Source: Kitasatospora sp. NA04385
GTDB taxonomy: Bacteria > Actinomycetota > Actinomycetes > Streptomycetales > Streptomycetaceae
Assembly: GCF_013364235.1 (NCBI RefSeq)
Contig: NZ_CP054919.1
Location: forward strand, 1 to 64,000
DNA: 64,000 nucleotides
Direction: 5' to 3'
Shown: in pieces, positions 1-9,116 of the stretch
Numbering within the stretch: position 1 is the stretch's first letter
Layout of the letters: every line of letters begins with the position of its first letter
The notes under the pieces: model-generated
The model's database searches: none
The model's input: only the letters and a program-made list of their open reading frames with translations
What the model was told of the DNA's origin: nothing
Translations under genes and position numbers: made by a program

Positions 1-81
1 CGCCGCTCTCCAGGGGTCGGGCGGCCATCGCGAGGAGCTGGTCGGCGACGGCGGTGGTGACGGTGAGGGTCGTGTGTTCAT
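1..81 (-). pseudogene. JAB/MPN-type isopeptidase, N-terminal fragment
   Basis: Only the first codons are in the window. From the ATG at 81 the ORF shifts frame after MNTRP; restoring one C in the CCC run gives MNTRPLTVTTAVADQLL, the usual opening of the JAB-domain proteins encoded with bacterial multiubiquitin and E2 genes. Its start overlaps the end of the E2-like gene, as in an operon. The identification rests mainly on gene order, so it is tentative; the JAMM residues would lie beyond the left edge. Confidence 0.4.
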
Positions 82-460
82 GGCCGCGGCTCCGGCGGCG
101 ACCAGCTCGGTGCGCAGCAAGCGGGTAGCTCTCCAGTCCGTCGATGCTGGTGCGCCAGTGGACGGGTTGAGGTGCCGTGACCAGCGTTGCCATGTGCGGC
201 CGTGGTGGGTCTCCTGTGACTTCGGTGGCTGGGATGGTCGCTCCGCTGGCCGTGGTCAGCGCCGGGGAGATCCACCACTGTCCGGCGGCACGTCGGTACA
301 ACGGTGCGAGGCGGAAGAGGATGTCCGCCTTCGGGACGTTGAGGCCGGCTGGCAGCGGGAAGTCCGCGAGTTCGACGCACAGCATCCCTTTCCTCGAACA
401 CCTCGTAGGCGATGCCTTGGCGGTCGAGGAAGGCGAGGTCGTCGGCGGGTAGCAGGTCAT
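78..460 (-). pseudogene. Prokaryotic E2-like protein (Prok-E2_E type), frameshifted
   Basis: Two frames together give an E2-family protein: LLPADDLAFLDRQGIAYEV in one, then MLCVELADFPLPAG and AGQWWISPA in another. The opening LLPADD and the LADFPLPAG segment are typical of E2-like proteins paired with multiubiquitin. A C missing after the ATG (CCC to CC), an extra A near 385 and a further shift near 130 break the ORF. The start at 460 overlaps the multiubiquitin stop codon (ATGA), so translation would have been coupled. The family role is ubiquitin-like conjugation; the product is non-functional as read unless the shifts are sequencing errors. Confidence 0.6.
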
Positions 461-926
461 CGCTCGCGGTCCTCCCCAGCGCCCGGGTTGATGCGGCCGG
501 GCGCGGTGAAGAACCGCATCCCGTCGTGCAGCGACACCACCTCGTCGTCGGCGATCTTCCGGTCGTGCTGGTCGACGACGTCGAGCCACAGGTCGCGGTC
601 ATCGGCGACGGGGGGCTGCGGCAGGGCCCGAAGTTCCAGGCCGGTCATCCGCTTGTGGGTGACCTCGTAGCGGGAGCGGTCGATGAAGATCGCGATCGTT
701 CGCGGGTCGGAGAAGAAGCGCATCCCGTCCCGCAGCTCGAGGTGCTCGCTCTCTCGACCTGGCGGTCCGGTCGTCGGGCACGTCGAGCCAGATCTTCTTG
801 TCCTCCGGATGTCCGGGTCGGCGATCCGGCGCAGCTGGGCCGGGGTGGCATGGCGGGTCGCGGTCGCGTACTCGCGGCCGTCGATGGCGATGGTGATCCG
901 GTGGGCTGAGCCTCGGATGCGGTCAT
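457..926 (-). pseudogene. Multiubiquitin domain protein, frameshifted
   Basis: Two ubiquitin-like repeats are visible. Each runs from a beta-strand opening (ITIAIDGREY; IAIFIDRSRYEV) to a closing LRDGMRFFSDP or LHDGMRFFTAP, the signature of multiubiquitin domains. The best start is the ATG at 926, preceded by AAGGAG. Three shifts break the frame: one just after the N-terminus and two compensating ones in the first repeat, where a lost C turns PEDKKIWLDVP out of frame. The second repeat is intact. No terminal di-glycine is seen, as is common for these tandem proteins, which are thought to be cut by the adjacent JAB protease. Confidence 0.65.
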
Positions 927-1142
927 GCGCTGCTCCTTGTCGGGAGTCGGGGATCGGGCAAAACGGGCGGCGCGAGTCACGCGCCGCATCACCAGCATCT
1001 GGAGACATCCGGAGCCTCCTGTGCCACTTCCAGAGTGCGCGCGAGAGTCAGCAGAAGCAAGCTTTTTTCGAATGAAAATCTAACTGTCATTTATGGATCA
1101 AGAAAGGGCCGCACCGAGGTGCGGCCCCTGCATGCTCTACCT

Positions 1143-1657
1143 CTACATGGGGTCGGAGAGGATCCCGAGGTTCAGCAGGCGGTAATTCATCGCGGTCGTA
1201 CTCATCCCGAAGCGCTTCGCCAAGTCCCCCACCAGGCCGTCTGCGGAGGTGACGTTGATGCCGCGCACCGCCCTGCGAACCATCGTCTCCGGCGCGAGCA
1301 GCGCCGCCGCGAATCGGTTGGCTTCCACCTCCTCGCGATCGGTGGCCATGCTGGAGACGGAGTCGCGGAAGTTCACCCGCGTCCCGGTGTCCAGAATCAG
1401 CGGCCGCCCCGGTGCAGGATGAGGTGCCCCAGCTCATGCGCGACCGTGAACCGCTGCCGGACCTCCGCATGATCCTCATTGACGCCGATCACCTTCTCCT
1501 CGCCGCGGCGCAGCAGCATCCCGGAGACGTCGCCGTCCAGCTTCTGCTGGACCACGAGGACTCCGAGCTCCTCCGCGAGGTTCATCGGGTCGACCTTCGG
1601 CTCCGTGATGTCGAAGCGCTCCAGGAGCCTGCCCGCTTCGATGTCAGCCTTCGCCAT
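1143..1657 (-). pseudogene. ImmA/IrrE-type metallopeptidase, one frameshift
   Basis: The first 86 residues (MAKADIEAG on) contain the zinc motif HELGHLILH after a typical ImmA N-terminal domain. The remainder (DREEVEANRFAAALLAP, with the third zinc-ligand glutamate region) is in another frame. Inserting one C at about 1394 (GCCGCTG to GCCGCCTG) joins them into about 171 residues, a normal length. The gene lies directly downstream of an XRE regulator. In ICEs and prophages such pairs form a protease-repressor switch; here it may control the neighbouring genes, which is inference. Confidence 0.75.
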
Positions 1658-1704
1658 CTCGACTCCTCAGCTCCTCGGCGGCCCGCTCGACGGACGCGAC
1701 CATG

Positions 1705-1967
1705 TCAGCCAGCTCTGAGGCAGGTCATGCGTGGGGCGAGCACCCGCAGCGGTGGGAGGAGTTCGGCTGGCTCCACCGACAGCGCTGTCGCTATGCGCAC
1801 CAGCCTGTACGGCGGCGGCGCCTGAACCCCCTTCTCGATGTTGGTGACCGAGGCCCGCGTCACCCCGATCTCCCGCGCCAAGAGCTCCTGAGTCAGATTC
1901 GCCTGCAGCCGGCGGCCTTCACCCGGCGGCCGACTTCCCGGTCGTACGCTCTCTGATCATCTTCCAT
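1705..1967 (-). pseudogene. XRE-family HTH regulator, one frameshift
   Basis: The ATG at 1967 reads MEDDQRAYDREVGRRVKAA and then shifts. Adding one C (GCCGCCGG to GCCGCCCGG) continues as LQANLTQELLAREIGVT, RASVTNIEKGVQAPPP, a classical helix-turn-helix with the conserved second-helix and recognition-helix pattern. The restored product is about 86 residues and ends just before the ImmA-like gene. A palindrome lies 15 bases upstream and could be its own operator. Confidence 0.65.
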
Positions 1968-1981
1968 ACTGCTCCCCCGAT

Positions 1982-1992
1982 GTCAGCCTGAC
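1982..1992 (-). promoter_or_regulatory. Palindrome upstream of the XRE gene
   Basis: GTCAGCCTGAC is an 11-bp perfect palindrome (5-bp arms, 1-bp centre) just upstream of the regulator start, with a further TGTCA half-site beside it and a TAGGGT candidate -10 box further upstream. Position and symmetry suggest the autoregulatory operator of the XRE protein. This is short, so chance cannot be excluded. Confidence 0.35.
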
Positions 1993-2066
1993 TGTCATCC
2001 AACCCTAGTACCCTTCCCGGACGCGGCTCCAAGAGGGCCTGCCCCATCCGGGCGAACAACAGGAAA

Positions 2067-3285
2067 TCAGGGAAAGGTCAGCTGCAATGAGAAGCCAGCT
2101 GGATGCCTGCCACGCGGCCCAGGGCAGGCGGGGGGCGGCGGAGGCCGGTTACCTGCGCCGGGCGTGGGGGCGGGCAGCCTTGCATGATCTCGGCCTGCGG
2201 CCCAGGGGTAGCGGTAGTGGGCATTGCTGAAGGGCCAGATCGTGCGCTGGTTCTGCGGTTTGGGGGGGGGGCGGCCCGGGCGGGCGCGGGGCTTGGGTGG
2301 CTGAGGTGGGCGCAGTTTGCAGGAGTCGGCGAGGTCGAACAGGTGGGGCAGGTCATTGCCGGTGAAGGGCGGTGAACAGCGGGTGTCGCCGGCTTCGGCG
2401 ATGGCGTGCTGGTAGGCGGCGGCGAGGAGCAAGGGCGGGCCCAGGGCGGCACGGGTGGGTGAGGCAGCCGAGCCGAAGCGCAGGCCGTCCGCATCGTGGA
2501 GGGCGATGGTGGCCGCTTCGGCGGTGAGGTCGCTGGGGCGGGCGGTTTGGAGCTGGGCGTCGGATGCGGCGGTGAAGACCGCGGTGGCGAGCTGGGCCGC
2601 GAGATGGGGGTGGGCGGTCGCAGTGTGGAGGCGGCGGGCGACTTCGGTGGCGGTGGCGGGGGGCATCTGCGGCGGGTGGAAGCCGCGGTCGTGGGCGAGC
2701 GGCGGAGCGCAGCGGCAGCGGCGCTGGGCACCGTCGCCGGAGCAGTAGGTGGTCAGGGCGGGCAGGTTGAGCCAGCGGTCGTGCATGGGGACGGGGCGGG
2801 GCGGGCGGCTGCGCGGGAGTCGGTGTCGTCGGCGCCGGAAGGCAGGCGGCCGCGTCGGCGAGGCGGTGCTCCACGTGGCGCAGGGCCTGTTCGAGGGTGG
2901 GGTGTGGGCGTCGGCGGTGGCAGACCAGGACAAGGTGGACGCCAGTGCGCTCGCGCAGGGTGAGAAGGTCGTGGATGCGGCGGCGGCCGAGCAGGTGGGC
3001 TCGCAGCACGGTGAGGTGGGTGATGGGGTGGCGAGGGTCCAGGCGGCGGCCATCGCCCAGGGCGGGTCGGGGTCGAGGCTGGGGTAGCCGGTGACGGGGA
3101 CGGGTTTGCCGAGGGCGGCGAGGATGTCGTAGGCGAGGCAGATCGTGGAGTCGGTGCCGATGGTGGGGTGGACGGTGGCCCGGCCTGTGGTGGGTTGTGG
3201 GCGGCCTGAGCGGCGCGGGTATGGGCAGGTCGTCGTGGGGGTCGAGGACGACGGTGACCGGCGGCGGGTCGGGGCAGGTCAGCAC
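2067..3285 (-). pseudogene. Third gene of a Mu-type transposon, function unknown
   Basis: The GTG at 3285 overlaps the stop of the ATPase gene (GTGCTGA). Recognisable coding stretches jump between frames: TIGTDSTICLAYDILAALG, THLTVLRAHLLGRRRIHDL, then RWLNLPALTTYCSGDGAQ and IALHDADGLRFG, ending near LADSCKLRPPQ. The order after transposase and ATPase is that of Tn7/Tn5053-like elements, where the third gene is often a target-site factor, but I see no TniQ zinc motif and assign no function. Several frameshifts make it a pseudogene as read. Confidence 0.45.
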
Positions 3286-4064
3286 GGTGCGCCTGCCTGT
3301 CGTCGGCCGAGTTTGCTGTAGGCCCAGCGCACGAGGTCCTCGTCCACCTTGGCGCGGCGGACTCCTTCATGCCTGCGGCCAGGTGGTGGGTGATCTTTGC
3401 CCAGGCCCGGAAGTTTCCGTGGGCGGCCTCGCGGTCGCACAGGGCGATCAGCTCGGGTTCGGCATCGGTCCAGATCGAGTGGAAGGCCGGGATGGTGTCC
3501 AGGACCTCCTCCAGCGTCAGCGGGTCGATCTCCTGCCAGCAGTAGACCCTGGACTCGAGCATCGGCTCGCTCTGCAGCATCTCGAAGCAGCCGTTGCCGC
3601 CGGTGAAGACGATCGTCAGGTCAGTGCCGGTGTCGTCCCACAGGTAGCGCAGGTACTCGAAGCACAGCTTCGACAGCCACTGGGCCTCGTCGCACACCAG
3701 CACCCGAGTCTCCTCGAGGGCCCGCGCAGCATGCGGTCGAACTCGATCGCGTGGGAGGGCGGACGGCCCGGGAGCCCCAGCGCGTAGAACAGTTCGTGGC
3801 GTAGGTCCCGAGTCGAGGGCGGGCCCGGAACTGGATGCGGTGGGTGATCTGCGGGGCGAGGTCACGCAGCGAGGCGTTGACCGCGAACGACTTGCCGTGC
3901 CCGGCCCTGCCGTAGATGCAGATCATCGCCCTGGCTTCGATCGCGGCGCGAATGTTCTCCCGCACCGCCAACAGGGCCCGGGTGCCGACCACTTGGGCGC
4001 CGCTCAGGCGCATGTAGTGGTCCCGTTCGGCGGGCAGCCGGCCCAGTCGGTCCGCGGTCGTCAC
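3279..4064 (-). pseudogene. Transposition ATPase (MuB/TniB-like AAA), frameshifted
   Basis: The start GTG at 4064 has a strong AAAGGAGG ribosome site. The Walker A is IYGRAGHGKSFAVNASL and the Walker B region is TRVLVCDEAQWLSK, followed by a sensor-like TDLTIVFTGGNG. The family activates a DDE transposase and selects target DNA. At least two shifts interrupt the frame, around 3720-3830 and near 3350, after which the natural end would be KLGRRQAGAPC. It lies between the transposase and the third gene with overlapping stops and starts, so the three form one operon. Confidence 0.75.
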
Positions 4065-5740
4065 TGGCGTCCTCCTTTCGTTCTGCTTCGTCGGGCCCGT
4101 CCGCGGCGGCGCTGCGGTCCGGGGTGGCGGTGTCCCGGTGCCGGCGGGACGGCGTCGCCGTCGGGGGCGGACGGGTGGGATCGGCGAACGGGCGGGCCCA
4201 CGAGGCGGGTGCCTCGCGCGGGGGATGAGGTCCGGCAGCGCCCGCTTCGCCAGATTGCTCCCGAGCCCGGTGGCCACGGCGAGCTCCTCGACTTCGGCTG
4301 CGGTCAGCGCCGCCAGCAGCTCGGGCCGGCCCGGCCCGGTGATGGCGCCGTAGCGGCCCAGTCGGCGGCGCTGGCGGTCCGCGGAGGCCAGCGCCCGTAC
4401 CATCGTGCGCCGCTGGGCGTCCTTGGCCGGGCAGCGCAGCCCGTTGGGCCGCGGTGGCGGCGTCAGCGAGGTGGGCTGGCCCGAGGTGGGCGCCGGTGGC
4501 GGCGTCGAACACCTCGATCTCGTGGTCGTGATGGGGACGAACCGTACCCGTACCCGGGTGCCGTCCATGCCGTGCATCCACGGGCCGACGTAGTAGCGCC
4601 CGCGCCAGTAGACGCCCTTCGTGGACAGGAGCTTGTCGCCTCCCGCGTCCTCGAGGGTGAAGGAGCGCAGCAGGGCGGGCGGGACGTCCTCGATCGGGGT
4701 GGGGTCGTCTTGCCACGCCTGGAGTGGTGTGCGGCCGCCGAGCGGCTTGGGGCGGTGCTCGGTGTTCCACCACCGCACCCAGTCCAGGAGCCGTGCGGTG
4801 AACTCCGCGAACGGCAACAGGCCGTCCAGGTCGCCGCGCCGCGGGCGCGGCGCGGTCGTGGCGGTGGGGGCGTGGAGGTAGCCGGGCTGCGCGACCAGGA
4901 ACATCGCGGTGACGCAGTGGTTGAGGTTCTCCACCGTGCCCTTCAACTCCGGCCGGCGGGCGGGAGATCCTGCACCGGGACCGCGAGCGCGCCCAGCGCC
5001 CTGGTCACCGTGGCGCACAGGAACTCCTTACCGCGGTCGACACGAACCAGCTCCGGCAGCCCTCCGATCGGCCCGTACGGGCCGATCGGCTCGTCCCTCG
5101 ACAAGGCGATCCGCAACGCCGCCAGCACCGCGTCCCTGGACGGCTGGTGCGGAGTGACGGCCGCACCCGTGATCGCGTTTTTCGCGCAGTCGATGAACCA
5201 CGTCACCCACGGGCGCACCGCACGCCCGTCCAGCTCGACCTCGACGGGCAGGTGCTTGTGGTCGCCCTCCCAGCAGGCGTTGCGCCACTTCACCGGACGG
5301 GCCAGATGCACATCGTGCGCACGCCGGGCCCTCCCCGCCCTTCAGCGCGGCACGCTGACCCGCGTTCAGATCCCGGCGCACCGCCCGCTGGAGTGTCGCC
5401 AACGACGGCACGCCCACTCCCCGGCGTCCCCATCCAGCTCCCCGTCCGCTCCCCGCCGACAGAGCCGTCCGCCGACCCACGGGCCTGCGCGACAAGCTCC
5501 CGGTGGACCGCCGCCGCGTTCCCGCACCACAACGCCAACCGCGCATGGACCTCGTCGGTGACCGTGAACCGCGGCCGGGCCTGCGCGCCGTCCGGCCCTC
5601 CTGACGCGCCTCCGCAGCCAGCGCTGCACCGTCCGCACCGACCGGCCCGCCGAGGAAGCCGCAAGTCGAACATGACCGGGCGTCAGAACACCGCGCTCCT
5701 CAAGAGCCAGAAGCCGGAACACCACCTGCTCCCGCACCAC
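4061..5740 (-). pseudogene. Mu/Tn552-type DDE transposase, frameshifted
   Basis: The N-terminus (from the ATG at 5740) has HTH-like helices (AASSAGRSVRTVQRWL). The integrase core follows with the three acidic residues in context: WEGDHKHLPVEV (D), ELVRVDRGKEFL (D) and LKGTVENLNHC (E). A Mu-type C-terminal beta-barrel region follows (KGVYWRGRYYVGPWMHG). Frame changes occur at about 5400-5560 and near 4960. This enzyme class cuts and joins transposon ends with the help of the neighbouring ATPase. The upstream non-coding DNA contains three related repeats expected to be its binding sites. Confidence 0.8.
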
Positions 5741-5870
5741 CCCGCCGCACCGCCAGCCCCAGCCTCATCGCCCCGCCACCGCCGTCCGCCACCCACGCCT
5801 CCCGGCCCGTCCGACAGCCCCGGCAACGGCCGAGCCCGTCCCCTACCCCTCCAGGAAGACAGCGACCGCA

Positions 5871-6094
5871 CCACGATGACGCCCGAAACCGCATTCCGAT
5901 GACACCCAGCAGGACCATCTGGTACAAGCCGGACACACCGTCAACGCAGAGGAAACCGCACGAACCCGACCAGCAGAAACATCATCCCGATGACGCCAAA
6001 ACCGCACCAAAATGACGCACCACCAGCCACCACCACCGCCCATCAGCACAAACACCCCACACCCCACGACAGAAAACCGCCGTATCCAACGACA
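5871..6094. repeat. Terminal repeats of the Mu-type transposon (right end)
   Basis: Three related 30-36 bp repeats share an AAACCGC (AAAACCGC) core flanked by GATGAC or ACGACA: about 5871-5906, 5987-6021 and 6064-6094. The outermost one ends, read inward on the minus strand, with TGTCGTTGG, the TG-start expected for a Mu/Tn552-type terminus, so the right boundary is probably near 6094. I could not find the matching left end beyond the third gene. The stretch 5741-6094 contains no gene. Confidence 0.5.
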
Positions 6095-6099
6095 AATAC

Positions 6100-7194
6100 A
6101 TGCAACTTCACATGGTCGAGGCCCTGGCCGTGCCCCAGAAGTCCGGCAAGCGGACCACCGGGCGCAGCGCTGAGGCGCAGATGGCACCGGGTGAGGGTGA
6201 GGGTGGCGGGTCGGCGGCGGGCGGGTTCTCGCTGCCGGTGCGGTTCCAGAGCAAGGTGGACGAGGACGTGCTGGCGTTGTTCATCCAGGCGCGGGTGCTG
6301 ACGGGTGAGAACCAGCTCTGGCGGGAGGGGCTGGGACATGCACGGCGGTGGCACGCGGGACACGGGAATCTCGACGTGCCGTATTCCGCGCGGGTCGGCG
6401 AGAACGGAGTCTTCCGGCTCGGTGAATGGCTCACGCAGCGCCGGGTTGAATTCGCGAACGGCGAGCTGGCGCGACACCGGGTCAAGATGCTGGACGACCT
6501 GGACATGATCTGGTCTGTCTCCGACGCGCGCTTCGACACCGGGCTCGACTGGGCGCGGCTGTGGGCGAAGGAGCACGGCGGCTCGCTGGCCGCACCGGCG
6601 CGGGCGTCGATCGGCGGGTACGCGATCGGCGGCTGGCTGGCCGGCCTTCGGGCCGCGGCCGAGGTCCCCGAGGGCGAACCCGGCGCGCTGGCCCCGAGCG
6701 CAAGGCCGCGCTCGAGGAGATCGACCCTGGTGGTGCCCGCGCTGGCCGGTCACCTGGCAGCGCTCGTACGCGACCGCCCGGCAGTGGTGGCTGGAGTCGG
6801 ACGGCCGAGTCGACTGGGCGCTGCTGCCGGTGGAGACGGAGTTCGAGGGCGAGCCGCTGGGCCGGTGGGTGTGGGCGCAGCGGGCGGGCTTCGCCGAGCT
6901 CGACCAGGAGCAGCAGGACCTGGTGCTGGCGATCGGCATCGAGGAGGACCAGGAGCTGGCCGCCGCCCGCGCGGCGGCCGCGGCGAAGCCGAAGGTGTCG
7001 CGCACCGACCGGTTCGCCGCCGGGCTGGCGGCCTTGGCGGCCTTTGTCGAGCGGGAGGGGCACGCCCGCGTGCCGCGCCCGCATAAGGAGGGGATGTCGC
7101 GCTGGGCGCCTGGTTGAACAACCAGAAGGCTCGCCGGGGCAAGCTCAGCGCGGAGCAGCTCGGTCAGTTGGAGGCGCTGGGCGTGGCCTGGTAG
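6100..7194 (+). pseudogene. Helicase-associated-domain protein, C-terminal fragment
   Basis: The reading frame shows tandem helicase-associated (HA) repeats, each with an aromatic, an HG and a LGxWL element: ARRWHAGHGNLDVPYSA with FRLGEWLTQRR, then FVEREGHARVP and LGAWLNNQKARRGKLS, ending EALGVAW. Shifts occur near 6700 and 7095. These repeats form the C-terminus of DEAD-like helicases common at Streptomyces chromosome and plasmid ends. The helicase core is absent: the coding similarity begins at the presumed transposon end, as if the gene had been cut by the insertion. Confidence 0.65.
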
Positions 7195-7310
7195 GCCGGG
7201 GTGGCAGGGGCGGTCAGCGTCGTGTCAGCTCTCGGCGAGGCGGCCGGGGCTCTGGTCGGGGCTGTGGAGGAGGGTGAGGTCCTACTTCTCGATGGGTCGG
7301 AAGGAGGTTG

Positions 7311-7780
7311 TCATTGTTCGATGCGCATGTTCCATTGCACGGTTTCCGGGGCGTCGACGCTGACGTTGATGTCCTTCGGTGAGCCGAGATGGAAGCTGTT
7401 CCTGGAGGGTGACGCTGCCGACAGCGCAGGGAATGGTGGTGGTGGACACCGGCTCCATGTGGAGGGTCAGGGTTCCACCGGTGCACAGGATGGTGACGGT
7501 GAGTTCTCCGGCTTTGACCGAGAGGTTGGCGACGCTGGTGCCTGCGGTACGCAGGGGCACGGAGGCGAGGGTGGTGACGCCGGGTTCCGCCGGGGCAGTT
7601 CGGGGATGGTGGGCGGGGCCGTGGTCGATGGGGTGATGGGTGAGGGTGCGGAGGGGTACGGGAGGGCTGGGTCGTGGGCTCGGCTCGGTCGCCTGTGCTG
7701 GAGGTACATCCGGTGGTGATGGCCACGAGAACGGTGGCTCCGAAGAGTGCGGTGCGCAGGCGAGCGGGCTTGGCGGTCAC
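7311..7780 (-). pseudogene. Putative lipoprotein, frameshifted
   Basis: The ATG at 7780 gives a signal peptide with lipobox (VAITTGC), then a Pro/Thr-rich linker. After a shift the body reads TAGTSVANLSVKAGELTV, TILCTGGTLTLHMEPV, and after a second shift FHLGSPKDINVSVDAPET, QWNMRIEQ. It would be exported and lipid-anchored. The body looks like a small beta-sandwich but I do not recognise a family. It lies downstream of the secreted-protein and sigma-factor genes on the same strand. Confidence 0.5.
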
Positions 7781-7845
7781 GGTTTTCCGTCCCTGTCGTC
7801 GGTGGGCCGCCCGCCCGGTGGGGCGGACGGCCGGGGTGTTTCGGG

Positions 7846-8386
7846 TCAGCTGACCCAGGTGTTCCAGCCCACGTACCAGGGCTGTAGGCGGTCACGCCTC
7901 CAACGCTGCTGCTGCAGTCCTCGCGGATGACGTGGTAGGTGCCGTAGGTCTGCAGGCGCCACACTCCGTAGGTGGCGTGGGCGGTCTGGCCGGGCGAGGC
8001 GGTCACAGTGGTGGAGTTACCCAGCGAAGCGGTCAGCGATGTGGAGAGGCTGACGCCGACAGTCGCGCTGGCGTCGGCGATGATGGTGCCGATGCTGACG
8101 CTCATGGAGGCGCTCACGGTGTAGGACACGGTCCCGCTGACCTGGGCGGAGAAGGTGGACGTCGCGTCGTGCGACGTTCCGTTGTAGTTCGCCTGGCTCG
8201 CGCCGACCGGGACGATGCTCTTGCCCTGGTTGACGATGCCGTCGTACCAGTCCTGGTAGGGGCAGACCCGGCCTTCCTGGGTCGGGTCCGGCGTCTGGTG
8301 GGGCCCACGGCGAACGCGGCGGGCGCGCAGAGGATCGTGCCGGCCAGGGTGGCGGCCGTCGCGAGGAGTGCGGCTGTGCGGCGCAT
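7846..8386 (-). pseudogene. Secreted protein of unknown function, two frameshifts
   Basis: MRRTAALLATAATLAGTILC-APAAFA is a clear Sec signal peptide. The mature part (YQDWYDGIVNQGKSIVPV, many Ser/Thr, SMSVSIGTIIADASATVG, HVIREDCSS) ends YVGWNTWVS. One G is missing in a GGGG run at about 8306 and one C in a CCCC run at about 7885; restoring both gives about 181 residues. No known domain is recognised. The repeated Ser/Thr strands suggest a beta-rich extracellular protein. Confidence 0.5.
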
Positions 8387-8534
8387 GATTGCTCCTGGTT
8401 GGAAGGGACGAGGCAGTGAGGCCGGTGATGGTCTGCGGCCAGGGCCCTTGGCTTTCGGACGCCGTCCTCGCTGCCTTACTGCTTTGTAGACCCGCGCGTG
8501 CCGTGCCTGTATGACAGGCGACGGGCTTTTTCTG

Positions 8535-9053
8535 TCAGGCCGGCTGGGCCTGGGTGAGGAAGTCTCGCGACCGGCGAAGGCCGCGGGCTCGGAGTCGGGA
8601 GATGGTGCCTTGGTGAACGCCCAGCAGCGTGGCGGCCTCGTCGATGGTCCGCCCGTCGAGGTCGACCAGGATCAGAGCTCGGGCTTGGCCGGTGCTGAGC
8701 TGGGACAGCAGGCGCAAAGTCTCCCACTGCGCTTCTCGTAGCGCCGTCGCGCAGGCGGTGCTGCCCGCCTGGTCGGTGAGGTCGGGCAGGCAGATCTCGT
8801 GTGTTCTGCGGTTGTCGTGGGCGGTGGTGATCACGGCGCGCAGGGCGTAGGCCCGCGGGTTTGGGTGCTTGAGCAGTTGCGGGCGGCGGTGCAGGAGTTT
8901 CTCGCAGACGCTCTGGACGATGTCGTCGACGTCCGGTGGTCGGGCGTAGCGTGCTGCTTGTCGGCGGATGGCCGGTAAGAGTCGGCATACGAGGTCGTCA
9001 GCGGCGCCGGAGCGGCGGTTCTCGTTGACCTTGATCGACATTGATAGGTCCAT
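8535..9053 (-). CDS. ECF-like RNA polymerase sigma factor
   Basis: This ORF is intact. It has a region-2-like core (DDIVQSVCEKLLHRRP) and a region-4 HTH (GRTIDEAATLLGVHQGTISR, with LSTGQARALILVDL before it). Starts at 9053 (MDLSMSIK) or 9041 (MSIKVNEN) are both possible; an upstream in-frame ATG at 9116 is less likely. Length about 170 residues fits ECF sigma factors. No anti-sigma gene is adjacent. Two genes for exported proteins follow on the same strand and may be its targets, which is inference from position. Confidence 0.75.
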   Translation of the reverse strand: MDLSMSIKVNENRRSGAADDLVCRLLPAIRRQAARYARPPDVDDIVQSVCEKLLHRRPQLLKHPNPRAYALRAVITTAHDNRRTHEICLPDLTDQAGSTACATALREAQWETLRLLSQLSTGQARALILVDLDGRTIDEAATLLGVHQGTISRLRARGLRRSRDFLTQAQPA

Positions 9054-9116
9054 GACACCCTGTGGGGATGAAGATGCGGGCACGGTCGCTCCGGGGAAGA
9101 GGTGGCTCGCAGGCAC

